From: CBDDGJ01 sp965199285
GTDB lineage: Bacteria; Pseudomonadota; Alphaproteobacteria; RS24
Length of the DNA: 64,000 bases
NCBI GenBank assembly: GCA_965199285.1
Contig: OZ240687.1
Location: 868,001-932,000, forward strand
Direction: 5' to 3'
The notes under the pieces are model-generated. The model did no database searches, was not told the origin of the DNA, and worked only from the letters and a program-made list of their open reading frames with translations. The position numbers and the translations under genes were made by a program. This document shows, piece after piece, positions 1-9,139 of this stretch (its first letter is position 1; the number at the start of each line of letters is the position of its first letter).

Positions 1-397
1 AAGGATCAAGCAAGAGGCCGGTTTTATTTGTAATGGTGGCCTCATGCCCCTGTTCTTTGAGCGCCGCGCACATATTTGCGGTGCGCCGATCTTGCCAGAC
101 AATCGCCCGATGCAGCGCCTTGCCGGTTTTTTTATTCCATAAAACACATGTCTCACGCTGATTGGTGATGGCGATTGCGGTGATTTTTTTACGCCCCATT
201 TGCTGATAGGCTTGTTTCATTGTGGTGATAACGCTTTGCCATATTTCTTCCGCATCATGTTCCACCCAGCCATTTGCGGGATAATATTGCGGAAATTCTT
301 GCGATGCGCGCGCCACGATGTCGCCATGTTTTGCAAACACAAAGGCGCTACTGCTGCTGGTGCTTTGGTCGATCACCAATATATGCGGGTCACTCAT
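1..397 (-). CDS. glpK: Glycerol kinase-like FGGY carbohydrate kinase, 5' part only
   Basis: About 132 N-terminal residues are present; the gene runs off the left edge (family length is about 495). Glycerol kinase phosphorylates glycerol to glycerol-3-phosphate in the cytoplasm. Visible family motifs are GWVEHDAEEIW, ITNQRET and AIVWQDRRT, which match GlpK closely. The phosphate-binding loop near the start reads DQSTSSSSAF, whereas GlpK usually has DQGTTSSR, so another FGGY sugar kinase is possible. The start is the ATG at 395-397. It is divergent from nadK with 43 bases between the starts. Confidence 0.8.
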   Translation of the reverse strand, partial: MSDPHILVIDQSTSSSSAFVFAKHGDIVARASQEFPQYYPANGWVEHDAEEIWQSVITTMKQAYQQMGRKKITAIAITNQRETCVLWNKKTGKALHRAIVWQDRRTANMCAALKEQGHEATITNKTGLLLDP

Positions 398-440
398 ATA
401 GATACTGTAAAATTTTATTTTTACATGGTAAAGATATGAA

Positions 441-1214
441 ATGAAAATCGAGAGTAAAAAAATTGCCTTCATTGCGTCTGAACTTGCGGATGCACAAGAT
501 GCGGCTGCTAAATTGCAAAGCCGTTATCACGGTGTTGACGCGGCGGATGCTGATCTTATTGTCGCTTTGGGTGGCGATGGGCTCATGCTGCAAACTTTGC
601 ACAGCACCATTCATAAACGGGTTCCGATTTTTGGCATGAATTGTGGATCGGTTGGGTTTTTGATGAACCGCTATGATGAAGAGGGGTTACCTGAACGTCT
701 GGCGGCGGCGAATATGACGCTGCTGCGTCCTTTACGAATGCAAGCGCGCACCGCAAATGGCGATATGCACGAAGCCTTAGCGATTAATGAAGTGTCTTTG
801 TTACGGCAAAGCGCGCAAGCCGCCAAGCTGGAAATCGAGGTTGATGGTCGGGTGCGGATGGATGAGCTGATTTGCGATGGTGCTTTGCTCGCCACGGCGG
901 CCGGAAGCACCGCCTATAATTTATCGGCGCATGGACCAATTTTGCCGATTGATGCGCCGCTTTTGGCGCTTACCCCTATCTCGGCATTTCGCCCCCGTCG
1001 CTGGCGTGGCGCATTATTGTCAAACCGGGCGCGGGTTGTGATCAATGTGCTTGAAGACGAGAAACGTCCGGTAAGCGTGGTTGCCGATCATAGCGAATTT
1101 CGCAATGTGGTAAGCGTTGAAATTGTACAAGACCATAATATTGATTTAATCATGCTGTTCGACCATGACCGTAGTCTTGATGAGCGTATTCTGACAGAAC
1201 AATTTATGCCTTAA
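441..1214 (+). CDS. nadK: NAD kinase
   Basis: A 257-residue cytosolic enzyme that makes NADP from NAD and ATP. The GGDG motif with the catalytic Asp lies near residue 44 (ALGGDGLMLQT), followed by the conserved GMNCGSVGFL and the glycine-rich TAAGSTAYNLSAHGP segment near residue 155. Length is normal for alphaproteobacterial NadK. It stands alone between the divergent kinase gene and a convergent outer-membrane-type gene. It is functionally linked to the nadABC operon 22 kb away, although no shared regulation is visible. Confidence 0.93.
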   Translation: MKIESKKIAFIASELADAQDAAAKLQSRYHGVDAADADLIVALGGDGLMLQTLHSTIHKRVPIFGMNCGSVGFLMNRYDEEGLPERLAAANMTLLRPLRMQARTANGDMHEALAINEVSLLRQSAQAAKLEIEVDGRVRMDELICDGALLATAAGSTAYNLSAHGPILPIDAPLLALTPISAFRPRRWRGALLSNRARVVINVLEDEKRPVSVVADHSEFRNVVSVEIVQDHNIDLIMLFDHDRSLDERILTEQFMP

Positions 1215-1228
1215 AACTTTATAGGTTC

Positions 1229-2059
1229 TTAAAATTTTATAGGAAAGCGCAATTCAATAATCGTTACATCGCGACCTCCCCGGTTGAAGCGGAAATTACT
1301 ATTACCATGGGTGAGCCTTATCTGCGCCTTTGGATAAAAGGGCAATTGGTCTTCAATATAATAAAGATGCTCCCGATGTGCTTCTGCAATCGTGGCCGGG
1401 TAATAATCACGAAGCTCATAGCCAAAAGTGATACCATTATGCCAGCCAAATTCGATACTGCCGCGTAGCTCGTTATATTCACGCTCGCCATCATTGGCAT
1501 ATTGCGATGAAAACATCTGGGTAAACTTCCATTCCGGCGTATAGATCTGATCCGCAAAATGCAATGCGACAATCGCTCCCTCACTATGAAATCCATCATA
1601 AGAACGGACAAACAGGTTGAATTCTGTCGTCGCCCTTTTTTGCCGTTTTATATTGATATCAGTCATATTTTTCAAAACCCAATGGCTGAAAAAGGGGAGT
1701 GGCATTCCAAATCTTACATATTTGTTTTTTCGCCGGAGGCCAATTTCATGACTATAATGCGAAATATCAATATCCAACCCCTCAATCCGACCATGAAAGA
1801 TTTTTCCTGTAAGTGTGTAGTGGCGTAACCAGCCATATTCAATATAAATTTCCTGCGTTTTAAGGTCGATCCGTTCAGAAAATCTTAAACCCTCTGCCCG
1901 CGCATCCCCTATGATACTGCCAAACTCACGAATCCGTATCTCGCGCGCCTGTTGATATTTTAAGCTTATTTGTGCTTGCCCCACCGGCTGCAACCAGGCG
2001 GATGCCTCTACCGTAAAAGGCATCAAGAAAAATAATGTGATGAAGAGGGGGTTTCTCAT
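1229..2059 (-). CDS. Secreted protein, predicted outer-membrane beta-barrel, function unknown
   Basis: I do not recognise a family. The chosen start (ATG at 2057-2059, MRNPLF) gives 276 residues with a clear signal peptide: a hydrophobic stretch and an ASA cleavage site before WLQPVGQAQ. An upstream in-frame ATG at 2107 would put a poor extension before the signal. The mature part is rich in aromatic and alternating polar/apolar residues and ends in a terminal Phe (LRFPIKF), typical of outer-membrane barrels. It is divergent from the nitroreductase gene. The barrel call is an inference from composition. Confidence 0.6.
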   Translation of the reverse strand: MRNPLFITLFFLMPFTVEASAWLQPVGQAQISLKYQQAREIRIREFGSIIGDARAEGLRFSERIDLKTQEIYIEYGWLRHYTLTGKIFHGRIEGLDIDISHYSHEIGLRRKNKYVRFGMPLPFFSHWVLKNMTDINIKRQKRATTEFNLFVRSYDGFHSEGAIVALHFADQIYTPEWKFTQMFSSQYANDGEREYNELRGSIEFGWHNGITFGYELRDYYPATIAEAHREHLYYIEDQLPFYPKAQIRLTHGNSNFRFNRGGRDVTIIELRFPIKF

Positions 2060-2147
2060 TTGTGATCTTGGTTTTATGCATATATTGACGTATAAGCTGC
2101 AAAACAAAAATTCTGAAACAAGATTGAGAAAAGATCAAGAGGAGATT

Positions 2148-2693
2148 ATGCTCACTTTCCTAAAAACCCGCCGCAGCACATTGGCTGCTCAAATGATACC
2201 TCCTGGCCCGACAGCCGCCCAAATTACCGAACTTTTGACGATCGCGGCAAGAGTGCCAGATCATGGTAAACTTGCGCCATGGCGGTTTATTATATTGGAT
2301 GAAGCGGCGCAAACATATTTAGGCGCGCGCGCGGCGCAATCATCAAATCCCAACGCGCAATCAGCAGAGATTGAACAGGCGCGTTTTGCCCGTGCGCCAT
2401 GTGTGATTGCGGTGATTGGCGCACCCAAAGCGCATCCCAAAATCCCCAAACAGGAAATGATTTTATCAGCAGGTGCCTGTTGTATGAATTTATTAATCGC
2501 CGCCCAAGCGATGGGGTTTGCGGCGCAATGGCTTACAGAATGGGTGGCTTATGATGCGGATATTCTCACCGCCCTTTCTGTTGGGGAAGAAGAATTTGTC
2601 GCAGGCTTCATCTATATTGGCAAGCGGCAGCAGGAACCCAAAGAGCGCGCCCGCCCTGCGCTTTCTGAAATTACCCAATATGGCTTAGGGTGA
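2148..2693 (+). CDS. Nitroreductase family protein (YdjA-like)
   Basis: The protein has 181 residues and is an FMN-dependent NAD(P)H oxidoreductase of the small nitroreductase type; the natural substrate is unknown. Family signs are the N-terminal RRST segment, ARVPDHGKLAPWRF near residue 35, and GFAAQWLTEW near residue 123. The start at 2148 has a good ribosome site (AGGAG at 2140-2144). A longer reading from 2037 overlaps the divergent gene and is unlikely. The stop overlaps the start of the MATE gene by four bases (ATGA), so the two are probably co-translated. Confidence 0.8.
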   Translation: MLTFLKTRRSTLAAQMIPPGPTAAQITELLTIAARVPDHGKLAPWRFIILDEAAQTYLGARAAQSSNPNAQSAEIEQARFARAPCVIAVIGAPKAHPKIPKQEMILSAGACCMNLLIAAQAMGFAAQWLTEWVAYDADILTALSVGEEEFVAGFIYIGKRQQEPKERARPALSEITQYGLG

Positions 2694-4039
2694 TGGGCGA
2701 CTTACGCACCCTCTTAAATCTGGCCTGGCCAGTAGTCATTAGTCGGCTTGGTATTTTAACCATGTCGCTGGTGGATACGATTATGGTCGGGCAATATGCA
2801 ACCGATCATCTGGCCTATTTTGTGCTTGGTAATGTGATTCCGAGCCTGATTATTGTAATCATTATCGGATTACTGATGGGGGTGCAGGTGCTTAGCTCAA
2901 ATTATTATGGCGCCAATAATCTACCCCAATGCGGCAAAGTCTATTGGCATGGTCTTTATTATGGGCTGGTCATTGGCAGCCTCGCGCTTTTGATTTGCGC
3001 CTATACAGAAAATATTTTGCTGCTGTTTGGGCAGGATCCAACCATATCTGCCCGTGCGGATGGGGTTTCATTTATTTTGGGGCTTGGTATGCCGCTATCC
3101 GCCCTTTATCTGGCGGGTGCTTTTTTCCTTGAAGGGATGCGGAAAATGCGTCCCGTCATGGTGGTGATGATTCTTGCCAATATCTTAAATATTTTTGCAA
3201 ATTATGCCTTCGTTTACGGCCATTGGGGGACGCCGGAGCTTGGGGCAGAAGGTGCAAGCTGGGCATCTGTTTGCGTTCGCATTTTACAATTTTTTGCGAT
3301 TACAATTTATATTTTTATACTCTTACCAGATCGCCACCGGTTTGAATTTTTCAAACTCCCTCGCCTAGGTGCGGCCTTGGGACAACAAATGCGTCGCATC
3401 GGCTATGCTGCCGGATTAAGTTTTGGGATAGAGCATGCCGCATTTCAGGGGTTATTTTTGATTGCCGGTATATTGGGCGCGCAAGTTTTAGCCAGTATGG
3501 GCATCACCATTAATATTTTTGCGCTTGCTTTTATGATCGGTTTAGGGCTTGCCACCGCAACCAGTGTTATGGTCGGCAATGCCTATGGCGCTGGTGATCT
3601 GCAAGGGGTTAAAAACGCGATTATTTTAGGGCTGAAAGGGCAAGCAATCGTCATGGCGGGTTTTACCATAATCATGTATTTTGGTGCCTATCAGTTTGCC
3701 GCTTATTACAGCTCTGATGCTGAAATTATTATGCTGGCAGGAACATTGGTCGCTTACATGTCAATCATGCTGATTTTTGATGCTGGTCAGACTTTGCTGG
3801 CGCAATGCTTACGCGCCCGTGGCAGCCCCTGGATTGCGACTTTCATTCATTTATTTGCCTATGCGGGCATTATGCTACCGGCAAGCTATATTGCGGTTTT
3901 TGGGTTCGGGCGCGCAGAAATTGGGCTTATCGATGGGTTTGTGGTTGGCACATTTGCAGCTTTTGGGCTGGTTGCGGCGGCAAATATTTATCTTATCCGA
4001 AACCAAGACCGCGCCCCAAAATTTTCCAGCCCCGATTAA
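2690..4039 (+). CDS. MATE family efflux transporter
   Basis: A 449-residue inner-membrane protein with about twelve hydrophobic segments, arranged as two MATE halves. The N-terminal half has SLVDTIMVGQY, the usual MATE loop between helices 1 and 2; the second half begins near residue 240 (IGYAAGLSFGIEHAAF). MATE proteins export drugs or metabolites in exchange for Na+ or H+. The gene overlaps the nitroreductase stop by four bases. No clue to the substrate is visible. Confidence 0.9.
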   Translation: MMGDLRTLLNLAWPVVISRLGILTMSLVDTIMVGQYATDHLAYFVLGNVIPSLIIVIIIGLLMGVQVLSSNYYGANNLPQCGKVYWHGLYYGLVIGSLALLICAYTENILLLFGQDPTISARADGVSFILGLGMPLSALYLAGAFFLEGMRKMRPVMVVMILANILNIFANYAFVYGHWGTPELGAEGASWASVCVRILQFFAITIYIFILLPDRHRFEFFKLPRLGAALGQQMRRIGYAAGLSFGIEHAAFQGLFLIAGILGAQVLASMGITINIFALAFMIGLGLATATSVMVGNAYGAGDLQGVKNAIILGLKGQAIVMAGFTIIMYFGAYQFAAYYSSDAEIIMLAGTLVAYMSIMLIFDAGQTLLAQCLRARGSPWIATFIHLFAYAGIMLPASYIAVFGFGRAEIGLIDGFVVGTFAAFGLVAAANIYLIRNQDRAPKFSSPD

Positions 4040-4058
4040 AAATGCCGATTAAAAGAGA

Positions 4059-4592
4059 TTAAGGCGCATCATAGTTTTGTGCTAAGTCTTCCATCAGCTC
4101 AAAGGTAAAATCAATCACCCGCTCAGCATGAAGCTCATAGGCTGTTTCTGCCCAAACTGTCTGTTTGCTATCAATCGCCAATCGCCCTTCAACAATCAGA
4201 GGCTCATAAATGCCGCGCATTTTAATTGGTTTTTCGAGTTTCACATGCACGGTTTGATTAGGCGGCGGCGGTGGCACGTGAATACATTGTCCAGCACTTG
4301 GAACCAATAAAAACTCAAACACCAGCTCGCCCTCATAAACCAATGGCACCATATAACCAGGCAATAATGCTGCCGCGCCGGCAAGCTCGGGGCGGGTGCG
4401 GCGTTCGGCGGCGCGGATTTTTTCTTGGAAATCAGGTTCAACCCACATTGATGCCGAGATGCCATCTTCGGGAATAAAATCATAGGCATCGGCAGGGGTT
4501 AGCTTTTCCCAATCGGCAATCCGATACTCCGCCGCCATCACTGGTATGACAGAGCTTATCAGCAATAAAAGGGTAAACAGATATTTTATCAT
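4059..4592 (-). CDS. DUF3299 secreted protein of an ABC transporter module
   Basis: A 177-residue exported protein with a signal peptide (residues 1-20, ending VMAAEY). The signature QCIHVPPPPPNQTV near residue 103 is diagnostic of DUF3299. It is the last gene of a tight minus-strand operon behind an FtsX-type permease and an ATPase, overlapping the permease by four bases. DUF3299 proteins are often encoded with such ABC genes. In Vibrio, similar clusters (zrg) have been linked to zinc uptake; applying that here is inference. It probably acts in the periplasm. Confidence 0.82.
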   Translation of the reverse strand: MIKYLFTLLLLISSVIPVMAAEYRIADWEKLTPADAYDFIPEDGISASMWVEPDFQEKIRAAERRTRPELAGAAALLPGYMVPLVYEGELVFEFLLVPSAGQCIHVPPPPPNQTVHVKLEKPIKMRGIYEPLIVEGRLAIDSKQTVWAETAYELHAERVIDFTFELMEDLAQNYDAP

Positions 4593-5848
4593 GCGCTAAT
4601 ATGATCCTGCACACTATAGCGATAAAGCCGCCATGCGGGAATAAGCGCCGCCCCTAATGCGGCGCCGATAATCAGCGCAAAATCATTTATATTGCGGCTG
4701 ATAAATAGGCTGCCTTCAAAGCTAAACCCATATTCATGACCAAGATAGAAGCGTGCCAGCAGCATCCCTAGCGATGCCAATATCGCCCCCAAAATACAGG
4801 CGGCCAGCGCGATTAGAAATGTCTCGGAAAGAATCATCATCATCACAATGCGGGGCGATGCACCAACCCCGCGCAGAATTGCAAATTCTCGCCGCCTCTG
4901 CGTGAGGCTGGCAAATGTCATTGTCATCATCGCGACCAAAGCCACCGCAATAATCAGCATATTGATTATTCTAAAACCGGTCTCAACCCCGCCCACAATC
5001 GTCCAGATTTTGGCTAATGTTGCACCAGGCAAAATTCCGCTCAGCGCGGTTTTCTGATAATCTTGAATATCGCGTTGCAGATGCAGCGCCGCAATCGGGT
5101 CACGTAAGCCAATAAACACCGCGCTTACGTCATCAACTTCAAAATCATCTCTATGCGAATGGTCATGATCGACCTTCCCGACACGGCGGCCACTTTCCCA
5201 ACCGACATGCATGGCCTCAATCGCGGCTAAGGGTACGAAAACCGCTTTATCATAAGCGGTTGCGGTGGGGGTCAAAATGCCCGATACGACGAATGGCAAT
5301 TCATCATGATCATGTGCCCCAATCTCACCTATCCCATGTTGTAAAATAAGCGGATCACCAATCGCCAACCCATATTCATGCGCTACATCGGCACCGATAA
5401 CCGCATCGCGCAATTCCTTAAATAGTGAACCTGCCGCTAGAATGGGTGTATCTTTTTCTCCCTCTTTTCTCCAAAGTCGCATGTGCTCAAAAAAACCACC
5501 CGCCGTGCCAATCACCCGACTACCGTGAAAACTATCCCCTAAAGAAATTGGCACTGCCCAATCCACGGCGGGATGATTTGCCAGCATCTCAACCGCTTCA
5601 ATCGGAATTGTGCCAACCGGTTCACCAACATTAAAAACCGTATACAGCAAGATTTGCATATCATGCCCGCGCGGCGCGGCAATCATATCCATCGCGGCGC
5701 CGCTATTTTCAAAACTCGCCCGCACCATGCGCTGAATATTTTGTGCCGCGATCAGTAAAGCAACCGAAAGCGCCAGCGTGACAATAATCAGGCTGACATT
5801 CAATGCTCTTGCCCGTAATGATGCGATGATGAGAGATATAATGCTCAT
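4589..5848 (-). CDS. FtsX-like ABC transporter permease
   Basis: A 419-residue permease of the MacB/FtsX type. One transmembrane helix lies near residues 18-38, a large extracytoplasmic domain follows, then three C-terminal helices. The motif QRRREFAILRGVGASPR near residue 318 is the typical coupling segment. The outside domain contains acidic His clusters (HDHDE near residue 180 and DHDHSHRDD near 232), which look like metal-binding loops. It overlaps the ATPase and DUF3299 genes by four bases each. Zinc or another divalent metal is a reasonable guess for its cargo. Confidence 0.85.
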   Translation of the reverse strand: MSIISLIIASLRARALNVSLIIVTLALSVALLIAAQNIQRMVRASFENSGAAMDMIAAPRGHDMQILLYTVFNVGEPVGTIPIEAVEMLANHPAVDWAVPISLGDSFHGSRVIGTAGGFFEHMRLWRKEGEKDTPILAAGSLFKELRDAVIGADVAHEYGLAIGDPLILQHGIGEIGAHDHDELPFVVSGILTPTATAYDKAVFVPLAAIEAMHVGWESGRRVGKVDHDHSHRDDFEVDDVSAVFIGLRDPIAALHLQRDIQDYQKTALSGILPGATLAKIWTIVGGVETGFRIINMLIIAVALVAMMTMTFASLTQRRREFAILRGVGASPRIVMMMILSETFLIALAACILGAILASLGMLLARFYLGHEYGFSFEGSLFISRNINDFALIIGAALGAALIPAWRLYRYSVQDHISA

Positions 5849-6531
5849 GCTTGCCCCCCAATTAGATGCTCCATCTCAATGACGCGATCAAAAAGCGAAG
5901 TGATGCGCCGGTCATGGCTCACTACAAGCAACCCTTGTTGGTCTCGGTTTAAGCCGCCGCAGAGCAGTTCAAAAAACGCTTTGGCATTTTTATCATCCAG
6001 CGCCGCGCTTGGTTCATCCGCCAAAATGAGGTCTGGCTGCCCTAAAAGCGCGCGGGCGGCTGCTACGCGTTGTTGCTGCCCAACGCTTAAACGATCCGCC
6101 CTGCGATTGGCAAATAAATCGGCAGATAGGTTTAGATGGTCGAGCAAATCATCAACGCGCTGCTTGCGGTTTTCGCTTATGCGCGCGTGCCGTTGTTTTG
6201 AAAACGCCGCGCCGAGCAGAATATTATCGCGCACAGATAGCCATGGCATAAGGTTAAATGTTTGGTAGATCAGACCAATATGTTGCCCCCGAAAGCTGTC
6301 CATTTGTGTCGGCGAAAGGGCGGCTAAATCTTGTCCGGCAAGCATGATTTGCCCCGTTTGAATCGGCAATACGCCAGCGATGAGGTTCAGCAAAGTTGAT
6401 TTGCCACTGCCGCTTTCGCCCAACAACAAAATCGCCTCGCCGCGAGCAATGTGCAGGCTCTTAATATGTATCGCAAAGCCATCATCACCACAGTGATATT
6501 GTAAATCTGAAATTTGTAAGAGGTCAGACAT
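5845..6531 (-). CDS. ABC transporter ATP-binding protein (LolD/MacB type)
   Basis: A 228-residue ATPase with Walker A GESGSGKST near residue 36, signature LSVGQQQRVAAARALL near 146, Walker B LILADEPSA near 167 and the switch His in VVSHD near 202. It powers the downstream FtsX-like permease, with which it overlaps by four bases. It follows the small DUF6552-like gene after one base, so all four genes form one transcription unit. Confidence 0.9.
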   Translation of the reverse strand: MSDLLQISDLQYHCGDDGFAIHIKSLHIARGEAILLLGESGSGKSTLLNLIAGVLPIQTGQIMLAGQDLAALSPTQMDSFRGQHIGLIYQTFNLMPWLSVRDNILLGAAFSKQRHARISENRKQRVDDLLDHLNLSADLFANRRADRLSVGQQQRVAAARALLGQPDLILADEPSAALDDKNAKAFFELLCGGLNRDQQGLLVVSHDRRITSLFDRVIEMEHLIGGQA

Positions 6532-6532
6532 G

Positions 6533-6772
6533 TCACAATCCTATCAGATAATGAATCCCGCCCATAGCGAAAATTGGGATTTGCACCCCAAAATTTGTCA
6601 TCATCGCTTTATCGGCGCTCATAAAACCAACCATCGCCCAGCCCATGCAACCAATACAGTGAACCACTAAATTAAGCGGATATATATTAAAGCTGGTTAG
6701 CGCAATCCCGCTTAAAATAAAGACCGTGCTTACCCATTTTAGCTTTTGTGCTGTGTCTAATCTCTGTGACAT
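6533..6772 (-). CDS. Small membrane protein, DUF6552-like
   Basis: 79 residues with three hydrophobic segments (about 17-33, 36-52 and 60-78), separated by WVST, GCMGWAMVGF and NFGVQ. The general pattern resembles the DUF6552 family of small alphaproteobacterial membrane proteins. The start at 6772 is chosen because GGGGG lies four bases upstream; an upstream ATG at 6799 is in frame but lacks a site. It is the first gene of the ABC/DUF3299 operon. Its role is unknown; it may assist the transporter. Confidence 0.65.
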   Translation of the reverse strand: MSQRLDTAQKLKWVSTVFILSGIALTSFNIYPLNLVVHCIGCMGWAMVGFMSADKAMMTNFGVQIPIFAMGGIHYLIGL

Positions 6773-6848
6773 ATTACCCCCTTTTTGTTTCATAATCATC
6801 TTTTACAAAACAAAGCAGAACCTGCCAAGAGGCGCGGGATAAGATTAT

Positions 6849-7262
6849 TTAGTTTTCCTTATGCTGCTTTTTTATGTGCTTTTTTAATTCGCGTTTTGAT
6901 AAAGCGCCATCCGCATTTTTATCAATTTTATCAAAGCGCTCATTCTTAACCATATTGCGTTCGGCAAGAGAAATTTCGCCATCCTTATTCTGGTCAAGCC
7001 GCGCAAAGATTTTCTCGACCCGTTGCTGCACTGTTTTTGTTACTTCGGCGCGGGTGATTGTACCATCCTCATTTTTATCCATTTTCATATAGCGCCCCTT
7101 TATCGCCAAAAATTCAGACCGCGAAATTTCACCATCATCATTTTTATCCCATTTTTTGAACATGGCTTTGGCGCTTTTTTTATGCCCGTCCGCGAGAACG
7201 CCAGAGGTGAGAGAACTCGCCATCATGACGATAATCATAATCAGTGAGGCTGTTTTTTTCAT
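6849..7262 (-). CDS. Secreted EF-hand calcium-binding protein
   Basis: 137 residues with a signal peptide (cleavage near VLADG, residue 25) and four EF-hand loops: DKNDDGEISRSE, DKNEDGTITRAE, DQNKDGEISLAE and DKNADGALSKRE. Each has the 1-3-5 acidic/Asn pattern, Gly at position 6 and Glu at 12. It should bind calcium in the periplasm or outside. The start at 7262 follows AGGAG; an upstream in-frame start at 7322 overlaps the divergent acetyltransferase gene. The C-terminus is very basic (KKHIKKQHKEN). Confidence 0.88.
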   Translation of the reverse strand: MKKTASLIMIIVMMASSLTSGVLADGHKKSAKAMFKKWDKNDDGEISRSEFLAIKGRYMKMDKNEDGTITRAEVTKTVQQRVEKIFARLDQNKDGEISLAERNMVKNERFDKIDKNADGALSKRELKKHIKKQHKEN

Positions 7263-7320
7263 CGAAAATCTCCTTTTTCTAATGGTGACTATGAAACGGA
7301 ATTGTGGCAAATTTCTGTCC

Positions 7321-7866
7321 ATGCTGATGGAAACAAATCGTCTTATTTTACGTCCTTTTGCGGAAAAAGATCGCGCCCGCTTTGCACATATAAATGGTGA
7401 TCCACAAGTTATGCGCTTTTTTCCAGCGCCCCTTACGCCAGCGCAAAGCGATCAGCTTATCGAGAAAATCGAGGCGCATCGTCAGCAATATGGGTTTTCT
7501 CTAAACGCGCTTGAAACCAAACAGGATGCGCAGCTGATTGGGTTTGTAGGGCTGATAAATGTTGATTTTGCGGCACATTTTACCCCTGCCATTGAAATTG
7601 GCTGGCGCTTGGCGGCGACGGCTTGGGGCAAGGCTTATGCGCCAGAAGCGGCACGGCTTTGCTTGTCAGATGGGTTTGCAAATTATGATTTTTCTGAAAT
7701 TATCTCTTTTACCAGCAAAGCAAATCACCCGTCCCGTCGGGTTATGGAGAAAATCGGCATGTCTTATCTGGCAGATGCTGATTTTCATCACCCCAAGCTC
7801 GCCAAAAATCACATATTGGCGCCGCATGTGTTATATAAAATAAATCGTAAAGAGGGGATAAAATGA
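7321..7866 (+). CDS. GNAT family N-acetyltransferase (RimJ/RimL type)
   Basis: 181 residues from the ATG at 7321 (MLMETNRLILRPF). The ETNRLILRPF opening, EIGWRLAATAWGKAYAPEAA near residue 88 (acetyl-CoA site) and SFTSKANHPSRRVMEKIGM near 127 are typical of the RimJ/RimL group, which acetylates protein N-termini or small molecules. In-frame ATGs at 7282 and 7291 are possible but fit the family less well. It overlaps the EI24-like gene by four bases. The substrate is unknown. Confidence 0.83.
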   Translation: MLMETNRLILRPFAEKDRARFAHINGDPQVMRFFPAPLTPAQSDQLIEKIEAHRQQYGFSLNALETKQDAQLIGFVGLINVDFAAHFTPAIEIGWRLAATAWGKAYAPEAARLCLSDGFANYDFSEIISFTSKANHPSRRVMEKIGMSYLADADFHHPKLAKNHILAPHVLYKINRKEGIK

Positions 7867-8630
7867 AAGAGGTTGGATTAGGGCAAATTATCGAATGGTC
7901 GGTGCAGGATTTTTCCTCACCCCCTGTTTTAAGGCGCATTGGCATTGCCATTTTTGCGGCGGCGTTTCTAACCTTCAGCTTGGGGGCGTTTATCATTAAT
8001 TTGCTATTTGGTATGGAGTTTTCTCTGTTTGGGGCGGAATATGAGGTCGATACCCTTATCGAAACCAGCACCAATTATCTTGCTGCCATTCCTTTGATCG
8101 GGGGTATTCTCAGTGGGGCTGTGACCCTGTTATTAAGCGGCTTTTTGGTGGTGATAGGGAGTTATTTTACGCTTATTCTCGGTCTCTTCATTGTCAGCTT
8201 TTTAAGTGGCGGGATAATTCACAGCGTTCTGAGCCGCCGTTATGGCCATGCGGTAAGCCTAAGTGGGCATGGTAATATCCTCACCAGTTTGACCGCTTTA
8301 TTTGTCACCATATTATGGCATATGCTGTTTTTCTTACTTGCGATGCCGTTTCTTTTTATTCCGGGAATCGGGTTCTTATTGCTCTATGGCATTCTCTATA
8401 GCCTGTTTCGTAGCTTCCTGATGGCGGATGTCGGGAGCATTATTTTTTCATCCCGCGAAGCCCATAAAAAAGCAACAGGGTTTTTCAATATTGAATTAGC
8501 GCTGCTTAGCTTGCTGGCTTATGGTCTCACCCTATTGCCATATATTGGCATGGTCGCGCCGATATTTGCAGTTATCTTGCTTACGAATTATTTCTATGCG
8601 CGTGGTGAAATTGAGGCGCTTCCCAAATAG
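7863..8630 (+). CDS. EI24 / CysZ-like integral membrane protein
   Basis: 255 residues with about six hydrophobic segments. The layout, with an N-terminal amphipathic part, helices near residues 27-50, 85-117, 145-190 and 212-240, and a PFLFIPGIGFLLLYG segment, matches the EI24 domain family, which includes the sulfate transporter CysZ. Family members often carry no known function. It is translationally coupled to the acetyltransferase gene (ATGA overlap). Confidence 0.65.
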   Translation: MKEVGLGQIIEWSVQDFSSPPVLRRIGIAIFAAAFLTFSLGAFIINLLFGMEFSLFGAEYEVDTLIETSTNYLAAIPLIGGILSGAVTLLLSGFLVVIGSYFTLILGLFIVSFLSGGIIHSVLSRRYGHAVSLSGHGNILTSLTALFVTILWHMLFFLLAMPFLFIPGIGFLLLYGILYSLFRSFLMADVGSIIFSSREAHKKATGFFNIELALLSLLAYGLTLLPYIGMVAPIFAVILLTNYFYARGEIEALPK

Positions 8631-8679
8631 CGACACGCCTATATTATTTTATTAGCATAATATATGGCAGACAATCTAT

Positions 8680-8708
8680 TTGACAGATTATCATACAGCC
8701 CTTAGATG
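8680..8708 (+). promoter_or_regulatory. Candidate sigma-70 promoter for the thioesterase gene
   Basis: TTGACA at 8680-8685 and TAGATG at 8703-8708 are 17 bases apart. The next ATG is only 11 bases past the -10 box and has no ribosome site, which would make the message nearly leaderless. Confidence 0.3.
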
Positions 8709-8719
8709 GTTATGATATT

Positions 8720-9139
8720 ATGAAACCCTCGACCGATACAGAAAATTATGCTGATGAGCTTAACGGTTATATACCCTTTGCCGCCACGATTGGCTTAATC
8801 ATTACAAAGGCAACGCGGGCACATATAGAAGGGGAAGTCGACATACGTCACGAGGTAACCAACCCCTATGAAAATGCGCATGGCGGCTTGCTCATGTCTA
8901 TGGCAGATATGTTGGGCGCTTGCGGGGCAGGGTTAAACATGCCAGAGGGCAAACAATCATCGCTGACCACAGAGAGCAAAACCAATTTCATTAAACCCGC
9001 CGCTTTAGGCGATACGCTTATCGGCATTGCGACACCTATTTCACGTGGCCGTTTAATATCCGTCTGGCAGACGGAAATTCGTCGCAAAAGCGATGATGTG
9101 TTGGTGGCAGTCATCACCCAATCGCAAATTTATCTATAA
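8720..9139 (+). CDS. PaaI-type hotdog-fold thioesterase
   Basis: 139 residues with a single hotdog domain. The signature NPYENAHGGLLMSMADMLGA near residue 48 holds the HGG motif and catalytic Asp of the PaaI family, which hydrolyses acyl-CoA thioesters in the cytoplasm. The TTESKTNFIKPA strand also fits. It is a single-gene unit before tRNA-Met. There is no clear Shine-Dalgarno sequence before the ATG. Confidence 0.82.
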   Translation: MKPSTDTENYADELNGYIPFAATIGLIITKATRAHIEGEVDIRHEVTNPYENAHGGLLMSMADMLGACGAGLNMPEGKQSSLTTESKTNFIKPAALGDTLIGIATPISRGRLISVWQTEIRRKSDDVLVAVITQSQIYL

